Origin: Saprospiraceae bacterium
GTDB taxonomy: Bacteria > Bacteroidota > Bacteroidia > Chitinophagales > Saprospiraceae
DNA: 11,116 bases
Direction: 5' to 3'
NCBI GenBank assembly: GCA_023299965.1
Contig: JALZVN010000094.1
Location: 1 to 11,116 of the forward strand
The notes beneath the pieces were generated by a model. It did no database searches, was not told where the DNA came from, and saw only the letters and a program-made list of their open reading frames with translations. Position numbers and translations under genes: made by a program. Numbering within the stretch: the first letter of the stretch is position 1; every line of letters begins with the position of its first letter. Below are positions 1-7,875 of the stretch, in pieces.

Positions 1-1
1 A

Positions 2-88
2 CCAAGCAGAGTCATTGATCAAAATCGAGATTCTTCCAGAAAATTGACAGAATTATTCCATGCTGCACTAGATATTACAGTCAGTTAG
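2..88 (+). CDS. possible 3' end of a gene entering from the left edge (partial)
   Basis: Frame 2 is open from the window edge to a TAG at 86-88, giving 28 codons that end in LFHAALDITVS. Its composition is protein-like, but 28 open codons are not rare by chance, and frame 3 is also open for 14 codons. No family can be recognised from so short a tail. If real, the gene would converge on the CoA-transferase gene, leaving a gap of about 100 bases (89-194) in which I see no convincing terminator. Confidence 0.25.
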   Translation, partial: PSRVIDQNRDSSRKLTELFHAALDITVS

Positions 89-194
89 TTAAGATTAAGC
101 TCCTTTGGTGTAGCTTATACAGTAATCTGAGAAATAGTTTTTTTCTACAATTAAACTTATTCTTCAACGACTTTAGATGATATTTGAAGCGATC

Positions 195-1268
195 TTACGT
201 TACAGAAAAGGATATGGTGCTAACTCTTTTTCTAACATTACCATCTTCATCATAATCTGTAAGAATCATATTATGCGAATTAGTATCCTTAAAAACCTCT
301 TCTAGATTCTGTATAAGTCCAATAGGTACTTTGTATTGTTCACATTTAGATAATAGGTCATCAGATGTAAATTGTAAAATGGCTTCCGATAAATAAATCT
401 CTAGCTGTTCCCGACTCTTTACTCGTTTTACATTTTGGTCAAATCTAGAATCTGTAGATAAATCAGATAATCTCAAAATTTCACAAAGAGAAACAAATTG
501 ATATTCTGTACCAATAGCCAGAACAATTTCTTTTTTGTCTTGAGTTACAAACACTTCACCATAAGGGGCTATATTAGGGTGCAATGTCCCCATTCTCTTT
601 GGAATAGATTTATTCATCAACCAATTGGTAGCTTGATTTGCCAAAGAGGCAATAGCGGTCTCATATAGAGATGTACTGACAAAGCTACCTTTGCCTGTCT
701 TTGCCTTATTTAGCATAGCAATTAAGATTCCCTCCTTTAGTTGATGGGCAGCCAATATATCTATCAGTGCCACTGGCATTTTTGCTATTGTACCGTCTGC
801 TTGACCACACATAGACAAATAGCCTGTCTCTGCCTGCATTACTACATCAAAGGCTACTTTATCTTCTCCTTTAGGATAGCCATCTAACTGAGCATAGATG
901 ATATCCTCCTTGATGGTTTTTATAGAATTGTAATCGAGTCCTAATTTGATGGCTGAACTTTGTTTGAAATTAGCCACAACGATATCAGCCTTTTTTATCC
1001 AATCAAACAGTATATTCTTATCAGTGTTTATTGAAAGATCACTAAGTATAACTTTCTTATTATAATTCACAGAGCAGTAATAGGCAGAATAGGGTTTCGA
1101 TGTGTCTTCAGACTTACCTTTCCATGCTCGGGTGACATCACCGCCCGTAGTTTTGTTTTCAAACTTGACAACTGTGGCACCAAGCTCAGCGAAAAACATT
1201 CCAACTGCAGGTCCTGCTAAGACACTTGCCAATTCAATAACTATAAGATCTTTGAAAATACTTTCCAT
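195..1268 (-). CDS. family III CoA-transferase (CaiB/BaiF/formyl-CoA transferase type)
   Basis: Family III CoA-transferases move a CoA moiety between carboxylic acids in the cytoplasm through an enzyme-bound aspartyl-CoA; the substrate here cannot be read from sequence. The 357-residue product opens with the family's N-terminal nucleotide-fold pattern (LIVIELASVLAGP at residues 8-20, then FFAELGATVVKFE at 25-37). Asp170 in PVALIDILAAHQ sits where the catalytic Asp of formyl-CoA transferase lies, followed by the typical TGKGSFVSTSLYE stretch (191-203). The protein ends at ISFSVT. It is somewhat shorter than the usual 380-410 residues and lacks the PLLGEH-type C-terminal tail of many members; short forms may be normal in Bacteroidota. 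The ATG at 1268 places the conserved N-terminus correctly. It is a lone gene, divergent from the lipoprotein gene, with no acyl-CoA pathway partner in view. Confidence 0.88.
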   Translation of the reverse strand: MESIFKDLIVIELASVLAGPAVGMFFAELGATVVKFENKTTGGDVTRAWKGKSEDTSKPYSAYYCSVNYNKKVILSDLSINTDKNILFDWIKKADIVVANFKQSSAIKLGLDYNSIKTIKEDIIYAQLDGYPKGEDKVAFDVVMQAETGYLSMCGQADGTIAKMPVALIDILAAHQLKEGILIAMLNKAKTGKGSFVSTSLYETAIASLANQATNWLMNKSIPKRMGTLHPNIAPYGEVFVTQDKKEIVLAIGTEYQFVSLCEILRLSDLSTDSRFDQNVKRVKSREQLEIYLSEAILQFTSDDLLSKCEQYKVPIGLIQNLEEVFKDTNSHNMILTDYDEDGNVRKRVSTISFSVT

Positions 1269-1273
1269 ATGAA

Positions 1274-1281
1274 CAAAGGTA
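1274..1281 (-). promoter_or_regulatory. possible -7 element of the CoA-transferase gene
   Basis: On the minus strand this reads TACCTTTG, an exact match to the Bacteroidota -7 consensus TAnnTTTG. It ends only 5 bases before the ATG at 1268, so transcription from it would give a leaderless or near-leaderless mRNA. No good -33 TTTG lies 19-21 bases upstream (TTAA is found there), so a chance match is quite possible. Confidence 0.25.
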
Positions 1282-1360
1282 ATTTAATGTTCTATCCTAT
1301 TTAACCTATCTCTAAAAAAATATTAACAGACCTTAACCTTAATACAAAGTATCTTCATTA

Positions 1361-1389
1361 TTGAAAATATCCCCTATTTTATAATTTAA
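1361..1389 (+). promoter_or_regulatory. possible promoter of the lipoprotein gene
   Basis: TTG at 1361-1363 is followed after 18 bases by TAATTTAA at 1382-1389, an imperfect version of the Bacteroidota -33/-7 pair (TTTG, 19-21 bases, TAnnTTTG). The start codon at 1405 lies 15 bases beyond. The match is weak in very AT-rich DNA. Confidence 0.3.
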
Positions 1390-1404
1390 TGGAATTCAAT
1401 ATTT

Positions 1405-1872
1405 ATGAAAGCTTCTACAATTATTCTAGCCTTTCTCAGTGCACTAAGTTTGCAATTATCTAGCTGTGTTGATCGAGAAGGCTGCACTGATCCCGCTTCT
1501 GACAACTTTAATATTAATGCTGAAATTGATAATGGTACTTGTATACCGGTAACAGCCAAATTCCTAGGTTTATATCAAGTAGATGAAGTATGTGAAGATG
1601 GTGAATACAGTTATCCAATGTCCGCTTATGCCTCATTTGCAGATCCATTTGAAATTGTATTAACAAATTATGCGGATCTTGGAATAGATGTGCTGGCGGT
1701 AGTAGATAGAAACTACTTATTTATTCCAGACCAATCTTTTAGAATAGATCGAGATATTATTGATATACTAAATGGAGAAGGTGAAATAATAAATGGTGTT
1801 TTATCTATTAGATACCTTTATGGTGTAAATGGATTTACTTCTGTACAATGTAGAATTGATGCTTTTTTATAG
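1405..1872 (+). CDS. small secreted lipoprotein with GCTDP...DNGTC motif
   Basis: This 155-residue protein begins with a lipoprotein signal peptide: K2, a hydrophobic core (residues 5-18) and the lipobox QLSSC with Cys21 as the likely lipidated residue. It is probably anchored in the outer or inner membrane facing the periplasm or the outside. Residues 26-46 (GCTDP then ...DNGTC) match a motif common in secreted Bacteroidota proteins (GCTDPxAxNYxxxAxxDDGSC), with two cysteines that could pair. The rest (FLGLYQVDEVCEDGEYSYPM..., through VLSIRYLYG to VQC) is a run of beta strands. It resembles small Bacteroidota lipoproteins of the pattern F-x-G-x-Y-x-V-x-E-x-C, ending in a second Cys (Cys149). 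The function of that group is unknown to me. It converges on the sensor kinase gene, with 25 bases between the two stops and no clear terminator. Confidence 0.8.
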   Translation: MKASTIILAFLSALSLQLSSCVDREGCTDPASDNFNINAEIDNGTCIPVTAKFLGLYQVDEVCEDGEYSYPMSAYASFADPFEIVLTNYADLGIDVLAVVDRNYLFIPDQSFRIDRDIIDILNGEGEIINGVLSIRYLYGVNGFTSVQCRIDAFL

Positions 1873-1897
1873 ATCAATAAGTATAAACAATAAGAAA

Positions 1898-4800
1898 CTA
1901 AATAGCAGTGGGCACATCATTTAGACCACTGTCAGTTTGCTTATATTTGATTTGGCTATATTTTTTTAACAAATCTTGCAAGTCGTTTATTAAGAAGGGT
2001 TTACTAATATAATCGTGCATACCATTTGCTAGATATTTTTCCTTATCCCCTTTCATAGCATTGGCGGTCATTGCTATAATAAATGGTTCATGGTGAGCTT
2101 TCCAATTTTTCAGAATTTCCTTAGTAGCAGATAGACCATCCAATACAGGCATTTGAATGTCCATAAAAATAACATCATACACCTTTTCAAGACTCGCGTG
2201 AATAGCAAGATCACCATTCTCCACTATAATTGGATGATAGCCTAGTTTGTTTAAAACTTTCTTGATCAGCATTTGATTTATCTTATGATCCTCAGCAACT
2301 AAGATATTAAGAGGAAAGTTAGCTGCATACTCTTCATCAAATTTTGCCTGAGGAGAGAGATTTGAACAAGACTTATTGTTAGCATTCCCATGATTAAGCA
2401 TTCTTTGTTTGTTATTTTTGTTCAGGACTGTATTCAGAGTGCAAATAACATTAGATGATTTATATGGTTTTGCTGTTGTTATATCTATACATTGATTTGA
2501 TAAACTAGGAAACAATTTTGGTACAGACAATACAATTTTAGTATTTGAATTCTCCTTAATCTTATTAAGCATAATTTCAACTGTAGGCGTAAAATAAGAG
2601 CTATCTAAAAATAAGATATCTACTGGATTCAACTCTAATTCAGTAAAGAATTTTTCTGATATGGTACGGCTCTTTCGAACAGAGACAAAACCATTTTGAG
2701 TTAATGTATTCTCTAAAGATTTAGTGCTAATCTTACTATTTTCAACAATAGCAGCAGTCTTAGATTTAAAAGCTGGACTTTCGGCTTTTTGTAGTGCAGA
2801 ATCAAATTTACTTCTTAAGCTAAAAGTAACATCACTGCCTACATCTTTAATACTGCTCAAGGTAACATCACCATCCATTAAATTAGCCAATTTCTTTGAG
2901 ATAGCTAATCCTAAACCGGTTCCACCATATTTTCTAGTCGTAGATGCGTCTACTTGAGAAAAAGCTTGAAACAACTGCCCAATTTTTTCTTTTGAAATAC
3001 CTATACCCGAATCTTTGACAATAAATTTCAAATCCGTGATTTGATTATCGTTTGATCTTGCAGCATTTGGGTTGACAGAAACCGTGAGAGAAACTTCTCC
3101 TTTGCTTGTAAATTTAGTAGCATTCCCTACAAGGTTGGTTAAAATTTGTCTAATTCTAACTTCATCTCCAATTATAAATCTTGGAACCATTGGTTCAATA
3201 AAGTAAGAAATCTCTACATGCTTTTCTTGGCAGTTGGTAGCCATAAGCTCAATTACATTCTCTACAATTGAATAGATGTCAATTCTTTCTTTCTCAATTT
3301 CAATCTTATCAGATTCTACTTTTGAAAAATCTAAGATGTCATTAATGATTCTAATTAACCCCAAAGCACTTTCTGTTGACGTTCGGACATAGTCATCTTG
3401 CTCCGTGTTCAGTTCTGTATTTGATAGTAACTGCAACATACCTAAAATACCGTTCATAGGAGTTCGAATCTCATGACTCATGTTAGCCAAAAAATGACTC
3501 TTAGCAAGGTTTGCAGACTCTGCTCTTTGTTGTGCATTTGTTGCTTGCGCATTCAGAAGTTCTGCTGATATACGAGCTTGCTTTTCTTTTATTGTAATTG
3601 ATCTTAATGCAGCCGTTCTATCCTCCACAAGAATCTCTAGTTGTATTCTTTCTTTTTTAGCTATCCTCGCTTTTCTAAGATAGAACATATAGATAGCTAA
3701 GGTAAATAATAACGCAAATCCTAAAATTGCCCACCAAGAGCTATACCATGGCCCCTCTATAATCAAGTTAATAGATGTAGTTTGGCTTGTCCAGTATCCA
3801 TCTTTATTTTTAGCTTTAACCTTAAATGTGTACTTCCCTGGTGCTAACCCTGTAAATGTCAATTTGTTTGTTGCACCAATAAATAGCCAATCATCATGAA
3901 GTCCTTCTAACTTATAAGCATATTCATAACTACTGACAAATCTATAATCCAATACTCCAAAATTTATGGAAAATTGTTTATGCTCATAAGATAATTTTAA
4001 TTCTTCACCATCAGAAGGATTAATTATTAAATTCTTTGGTAAAGCGTTTGTGTGATTCGTTTCTGAAACTGAATTAATCATGCTTATATTTGTCAACACA
4101 ACTGGAGGGACGTGAACTTGCATGGGTATTGTTTCACCGTAAAATGAAGTAAAGCCACTCAAAGATCCAAAACTCATTTTTCCATTTGCAGACTTATGAA
4201 AAGATTTAAACAAAAAGTTAGCATTAGGTAAACCGTTCTGGCAATCGAAAGAAGATACATTTCCATCAATTGAATTAAAACAAATCAATTGAGATTCGCA
4301 ACCTATCCAGATTTTACCAGTTTTATCCGCTCCTATAGATAGTATTCGCCCATTCAGTTTTTGTTTTAGCTCGAAGGAGCGATAATTGGTAAATTCTTCT
4401 TTTTCTACGTCAAAACTAGAAAGTCCCTCTTCTGTACCTATCCAAACAATGCCATCTTTATAATCAACGGCTTTTGCAAATTTACTTGGTAAATTTTTTG
4501 CTGGATCATCGCTTCCAAATCCATACTGAACAAGCGTGTTTTCCCCATTAACCCTTTCGAATTTTAAGAGACCAAGTCCTAAATGAGAAAACCAAAGCCT
4601 ACCTTGTTCATCTTCCGTTACATTTGATACACCTTGTACCCCAAGGCAATATGGGTCATTTTGAATATCACCGTGAATAATGAATTCATTTGTCTTTGGA
4701 TTCAACTCCCCAAGACCAAAATCCGCACAAATCCAAATTCGGCCCATTTTGTCTTCATAAATTTTATCAATTTTTTGATTGGAAAAAAAATATTCTTGAT

Positions 4801-6259
4801 TGAGCTGGTCACTAAACTTATGAAATTTAGATTTATTGTTATCTCTACGGTATATTCCATTATGGGTACCTATCCAAACATTTCTATTACCATCCTCATA
4901 AACACATGAAATCAGTTCGGGATGAGCTAACAAATTAGGATTGTTGACAAGTAAATTTTCTTTTACATTTGAGGTTGGACTATATTTTATAAGACCATGA
5001 TTGGTCACTAAAAGGTAATATCCATAACTGGTGTACTGTATCGAGTGAATTTCATAGACATCATCAGTACTATTTTTGAAATCAAGGTAAGCGTTAAACC
5101 TTTGCTTTTGTGCTGAAACTTTTGACAATCCAGTATAGCTTCCTATCCAAATATTACCATCTTGTGCTTCGAAAATGGATCTTATAACAGCACCATCAAT
5201 AGGAGAACGTTCATTATCTCTAGTGTGCGTATTTTTAAAACTAACTAGCTCTTTTTCTAAATCTAATTCTTCATACGTTTTATCAAATTCAATGCAACTA
5301 TAATCTAAAACAGAAAGACCGTAAGTGGTCCCAAATAATATTTCATCATCATCAGTAAAAGTTATATTTGCAACATTATGATGCGCTAATCCATATCTAC
5401 CTGACTCATAACTTGATTTATAATTTACGAATTTTAGACCCTCCACAAATGCCCTAGCTTTGCCAGGTTCGTATTTAATAGAGGGAACAATTAAACTAGC
5501 ACCAGAATTAAAAAGACCTACCCAAATATTTCCTTTCTTATCTTCTGCTATTTCCCAACAGTGGTCGCTACCAATGGATGAAGGAATATTGCGATCATAT
5601 TTTGCCGTATGAAACGTGAATTTATTTTCAATAAGCTCTTCTACAAAAGTCAAACCTCCGTCCCAAGTACCAATCCATAAGTGTCCATCTTTATCCTCAT
5701 GAATTTTTAGAATCGCATTGCTTGAAATGGCATTCGGATTTTGTGCATCAGACTTAAAATGAGTAAAAGATCTACATTGATCGTCAAATAGATTTAGCCC
5801 TGCTTCAGTGCCTATCCAAAGTCTCCCCTTGCTATCTCTATAAATGTCAAGAATTACGTCACTGCTTATAGATTTCGAATTTTTTGGATCATGTCTATAA
5901 TGGATAAACTTTCCTTCCTTTCGATCAAAGTAATTCAGTCCACCTCCTTTAGTACCAACCCAAATATTATCATCTTCTTCAACAAGAAGACATCTTACAT
6001 AATCTCGACTTATACTATTATTGTCAGAATCTATATGATTATAGGTAACAAAGTTTACTCCATCAAATTGATTCAAGCCACGTGCAGTTGCAATCCATAT
6101 GATTCCTGCTTTATCCTGGGCAATATCCTCTATCATCTGAGAAGATAATCCTTGTTTGACTAAGAAACTGTGTATAACAGAGTCGTCAAAATCACAGTAT
6201 GCGATATTAATAGAACTGATAAAGAAAATTGCTAAAACAAGTAATCTACTAGACTTCAA
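1898..6259 (-). CDS. hybrid sensor histidine kinase with two-component-regulator propellers (HTCS-like, no AraC domain)
   Basis: This is a 1453-residue membrane sensor kinase. After a signal peptide (residues 1-22, ending AYC) come about 14 WIGT-x-x-GL-type propeller repeats. Clear ones start near residues 53, 98, 146, 193, 244, 369, 460, 507, 554, 604 and 649, enough for two seven-bladed periplasmic propellers. A Y_Y_Y domain follows (about 765-832), then one membrane helix (842-861), a linker helix or coiled coil (862-920) and HisKA with phospho-acceptor His929 in SHEIRTPMNG. The HATPase has N1046, DSGIGIS (1083-1089) and GGTGLGLA (1112-1119). A degenerate receiver-like segment (about 1166-1282) precedes a canonical receiver (about 1316-1433) with E1323/D1324, phospho-acceptor D1367, T1398 and K1420. 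Classical HTCS regulators, many controlling polysaccharide use, end in an AraC helix-turn-helix. This one stops about 20 residues after the receiver, so it must signal through another protein. The start is TTG at 6259: an in-frame TGA lies a few codons upstream and the next Met (42) would lose the signal peptide. No sugar-use genes are adjacent, so the ligand is unknown. Confidence 0.93.
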   Translation of the reverse strand: MKSSRLLVLAIFFISSINIAYCDFDDSVIHSFLVKQGLSSQMIEDIAQDKAGIIWIATARGLNQFDGVNFVTYNHIDSDNNSISRDYVRCLLVEEDDNIWVGTKGGGLNYFDRKEGKFIHYRHDPKNSKSISSDVILDIYRDSKGRLWIGTEAGLNLFDDQCRSFTHFKSDAQNPNAISSNAILKIHEDKDGHLWIGTWDGGLTFVEELIENKFTFHTAKYDRNIPSSIGSDHCWEIAEDKKGNIWVGLFNSGASLIVPSIKYEPGKARAFVEGLKFVNYKSSYESGRYGLAHHNVANITFTDDDEILFGTTYGLSVLDYSCIEFDKTYEELDLEKELVSFKNTHTRDNERSPIDGAVIRSIFEAQDGNIWIGSYTGLSKVSAQKQRFNAYLDFKNSTDDVYEIHSIQYTSYGYYLLVTNHGLIKYSPTSNVKENLLVNNPNLLAHPELISCVYEDGNRNVWIGTHNGIYRRDNNKSKFHKFSDQLNQEYFFSNQKIDKIYEDKMGRIWICADFGLGELNPKTNEFIIHGDIQNDPYCLGVQGVSNVTEDEQGRLWFSHLGLGLLKFERVNGENTLVQYGFGSDDPAKNLPSKFAKAVDYKDGIVWIGTEEGLSSFDVEKEEFTNYRSFELKQKLNGRILSIGADKTGKIWIGCESQLICFNSIDGNVSSFDCQNGLPNANFLFKSFHKSANGKMSFGSLSGFTSFYGETIPMQVHVPPVVLTNISMINSVSETNHTNALPKNLIINPSDGEELKLSYEHKQFSINFGVLDYRFVSSYEYAYKLEGLHDDWLFIGATNKLTFTGLAPGKYTFKVKAKNKDGYWTSQTTSINLIIEGPWYSSWWAILGFALLFTLAIYMFYLRKARIAKKERIQLEILVEDRTAALRSITIKEKQARISAELLNAQATNAQQRAESANLAKSHFLANMSHEIRTPMNGILGMLQLLSNTELNTEQDDYVRTSTESALGLIRIINDILDFSKVESDKIEIEKERIDIYSIVENVIELMATNCQEKHVEISYFIEPMVPRFIIGDEVRIRQILTNLVGNATKFTSKGEVSLTVSVNPNAARSNDNQITDLKFIVKDSGIGISKEKIGQLFQAFSQVDASTTRKYGGTGLGLAISKKLANLMDGDVTLSSIKDVGSDVTFSLRSKFDSALQKAESPAFKSKTAAIVENSKISTKSLENTLTQNGFVSVRKSRTISEKFFTELELNPVDILFLDSSYFTPTVEIMLNKIKENSNTKIVLSVPKLFPSLSNQCIDITTAKPYKSSNVICTLNTVLNKNNKQRMLNHGNANNKSCSNLSPQAKFDEEYAANFPLNILVAEDHKINQMLIKKVLNKLGYHPIIVENGDLAIHASLEKVYDVIFMDIQMPVLDGLSATKEILKNWKAHHEPFIIAMTANAMKGDKEKYLANGMHDYISKPFLINDLQDLLKKYSQIKYKQTDSGLNDVPTAI

Positions 6260-6639
6260 GTGACTTTTTTTTAATCAAAGTAAGTTTATGCACAATGGGG
6301 TATTGCTCATACACTACAATGTCCAGTAACTCGGAATCTAAAAACAAGCAACCTACTAAAAATTGTGACAGTGAAAATGATCAATGCAGCAATCTTTACT
6401 TTGGTATGTACGCTATAAAAACACACACGATATAGACTTCTATCAAAGAATGTGTGATTGAGATTACAATACTTTATTAAACTACATATGACATAAGAAT
6501 CAGTAGTATTGGGTGTACCGTAAGGCGTTACATTAAAATCTTCGACTTTGTGCCGAGTTATAACCCTATCTAATTAATAGTTCACAATGGGTTTAGATAA
6601 CTATGGATTGTAGCAAATTGTTCGCGTGACGTCACAGAC
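6260..6639. other. gene-free stretch upstream of the sensor kinase
   Basis: I find no convincing gene here. On the minus strand it must contain the kinase promoter. A TACTTTG at 6276-6282, one base short of the TAnnTTTG consensus, is the nearest candidate. A + strand reading frame at 6319-6435 (38 codons) is open but has no recognisable features. The rest is AT-rich with only short, chance-level inverted repeats. GACGTC occurs twice, at 6628-6633 and 6637-6642, at the edge of the RNA-like element that follows. Confidence 0.5.
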
Positions 6640-6657
6640 GTCTAAGCTCGACAAACC

Positions 6658-6761
6658 GGAGGTGCGTTAGAAGCAAAGGATAGAAGTGGTACATCGACTT
6701 TTTTGTCGATGTAGGAACGGATAGCCTGACACCTTTCGATAGAAATGGTGATGCTCCCAAC
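6658..6761 (+). ncRNA. structured RNA element resembling the Flavo-1 motif
   Basis: The segment runs GGAGGTGCG, then GGATAGAAGTGG, a hairpin, CGGATAGCCTGAC, a second hairpin and CTCCCAAC. From memory this order of blocks (GATAGAAGYGG, variable hairpin, GCGGATAGCCCGAC, variable part, CGCCC/CCCAA) is that of the repeated intergenic RNA of Flavobacteria and relatives, which I equate with Rfam's Flavo-1. The first hairpin is a perfect 9-bp stem (6690-6698 with 6705-6713) and a T6 loop. The second pairs 6730-6737 with 6742-6750, closed by a GATA loop with one bulged T. The blocks would be unpaired conserved sequence and the hairpins the variable arms. The motif lies downstream of the hydrolase gene and upstream of the kinase gene, antisense to both, so it is probably its own transcript. 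Its role is unknown. The boundaries are approximate, and the upstream GACGTC pair (6628-6642) may belong to it. Confidence 0.6.
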
Positions 6762-6792
6762 TTAATACAAAAAGCTAATTACAAATATTATA

Positions 6793-7569
6793 TCATTGTA
6801 GTAAGCGCTGCATGGCTTCACCAATAGACTCATGAAAAATCACTCTTCGATGTCCTATGTTTGGTAAACTAGTTAGATCCACTTTTGGATAAAGCGATTT
6901 TAACGCTAATGAAGCATCATGCGGAATCACCTTATCCTCTTCACCATGCACTAAAGCAATTGGGCAAGAGACTCGAGATAAATTCTTATTCGTTTCAAAA
7001 TGATACTTGAGTAAAAAGCTTGGAACGAAAGGAAGATATCGGTTCTTCATATCTATGAGACTAAGATATGGCGACACCAACAAAAGTGCTTTAGTGGGAT
7101 TGTGCGCTGCTATGTACGAAGCGATTCCCGAGCCCATACTGTAACCAATGATACTGATATTATCATAACGCTTAGATAAAAAATCATATGCAAGCTGAGC
7201 ATCCTCATACATCTGATCTTCATCAACCAAAGATCCTTCACTCTTGCCATAGCTACGGTAATCTAGGACAAGTATATCATAGCCTATATTATCAAATTGC
7301 CTCGTCTGGGCTAGACATCTTTTTATTGATCCTTTGTTGCCATGTAAATATAGAATCGCGCCTTTAGGATTGGTTTGTTTCACCAAAGAAGCATTCAACC
7401 GAATATTGTCTTTAGTAGGAATCCAAACTTCTTCGCCTTTCCAAGGGACGTAATCAGCAGGAAGTTGCTGAGGGTAAAAAAGTAACTTCTCCTGCCCTAA
7501 GTACAAGCCTAGGCAAATCAACACGTATAAGCCAAGCAAAAAATATAGTATGCCTTTGATCCATTTCAT
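6793..7569 (-). CDS. membrane-anchored alpha/beta hydrolase (Bem46-like)
   Basis: This 258-residue serine hydrolase is held to the membrane by an N-terminal helix (residues 5-24), probably with the catalytic domain outside the cytoplasm. The QEKLLFYPQ stretch after the helix (26-34) is typical of the Bem46-like group. The fold is complete: the oxyanion-side YLHGN (74-78), the nucleophile elbow GYSMGS with Ser144, an acid Asp212 in HGEEDKVIP, and the catalytic His240 in GHR. Family members are esterases or lipase-like enzymes, mostly uncharacterised, so the substrate cannot be inferred. The ATG at 7569 puts a Lys-containing segment just before the membrane helix, as expected. It is a single-gene unit, divergent from the symporter gene with 306 bases between starts. 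No clear -33/-7 pair was found for it, and no hairpin terminator is visible just after its stop. Confidence 0.88.
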   Translation of the reverse strand: MKWIKGILYFLLGLYVLICLGLYLGQEKLLFYPQQLPADYVPWKGEEVWIPTKDNIRLNASLVKQTNPKGAILYLHGNKGSIKRCLAQTRQFDNIGYDILVLDYRSYGKSEGSLVDEDQMYEDAQLAYDFLSKRYDNISIIGYSMGSGIASYIAAHNPTKALLLVSPYLSLIDMKNRYLPFVPSFLLKYHFETNKNLSRVSCPIALVHGEEDKVIPHDASLALKSLYPKVDLTSLPNIGHRRVIFHESIGEAMQRLLQ

Positions 7570-7741
7570 ATTTAGAGATTGACTGCTTTCGTATAGTTTA
7601 ATAATTCAACTAATCCATTTGTCTCAATCACAGAAAAAATAGTCATCTGTAAAAATATACCGAAGATATTCTTTTAATCCAAAAGCATTACTAGTTCGCT
7701 TTGAATTTTGTCGCCTATTGTTGCCGTTTAGATACGAGGCT

Positions 7742-7758
7742 AACTTTAAATTAAAGTT
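7742..7758. repeat. palindrome in the hydrolase/symporter divergent region
   Basis: AACTTTAA and TTAAAGTT form a perfect 8-bp inverted repeat around one central A. It is followed at once by a second short inverted repeat, GACT-TTTT-AGTC (7759-7770). It lies 61 bases upstream of the proposed symporter -33 element, so it could be a regulator site for either divergent gene, or just AT-rich chance. Confidence 0.35.
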
Positions 7759-7818
7759 GACTTTTTAGTCTAAGGAAGGTTGAAAGCATCAGATATTAGG
7801 TAAATAGGCTACAATAAT

Positions 7819-7849
7819 TTTGCATAAAGCATTTATTAGACTATATTTC
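7819..7849 (+). promoter_or_regulatory. likely promoter of the symporter gene
   Basis: TTTG at 7819-7822, 19 bases, then TATATTTC at 7842-7849 fit the Bacteroidota housekeeping promoter (TTTG, 19-21 bases, TAnnTTTG) with one mismatch at the last base. The start would be near 7856, giving a leader of about 20 bases before the ATG. The overlapping TAATTTTG at 7815-7822 is an exact -7 match that could be an alternative, but it lacks a -33 partner. Confidence 0.5.
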
Positions 7850-7875
7850 GTCTTGTTAAAATCGAAAACATACAT

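Noticed and set aside
105..194. Frame continuing in phase after the CoA-transferase stop, as a sign of a premature stop
   Set aside because: The translation after the stop (rich in Lys and Leu) does not resemble the family's C-terminal tail, so read-through or pseudogenisation is not supported.
1906..1931. CAGTGG ... CCACTG inverted repeat as a terminator between the lipoprotein and kinase genes
   Set aside because: It lies inside the kinase coding end, has a 14-base loop and no T-tract.
2724..6148. Several + strand reading frames of 77-91 codons opposite the kinase gene
   Set aside because: They are antisense shadows of a clearly conserved coding frame and have no domain, signal or start context of their own.
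6319..6435. 38-codon + strand reading frame with an ATG in the gap upstream of the kinase
   Set aside because: It is short, very polar, has no signal peptide, helix or known motif, and no promoter fits it; chance is the simplest explanation.
6291..6591. CACAATGGG repeated at 6291-6299 and 6583-6591
   Set aside because: It is a single 9-base direct repeat with no further similarity around it.
6567..6599. TATCTAA ... TTAGATA inverted repeat
   Set aside because: Seven AT-rich base pairs with a 19-base loop are expected by chance in this DNA.
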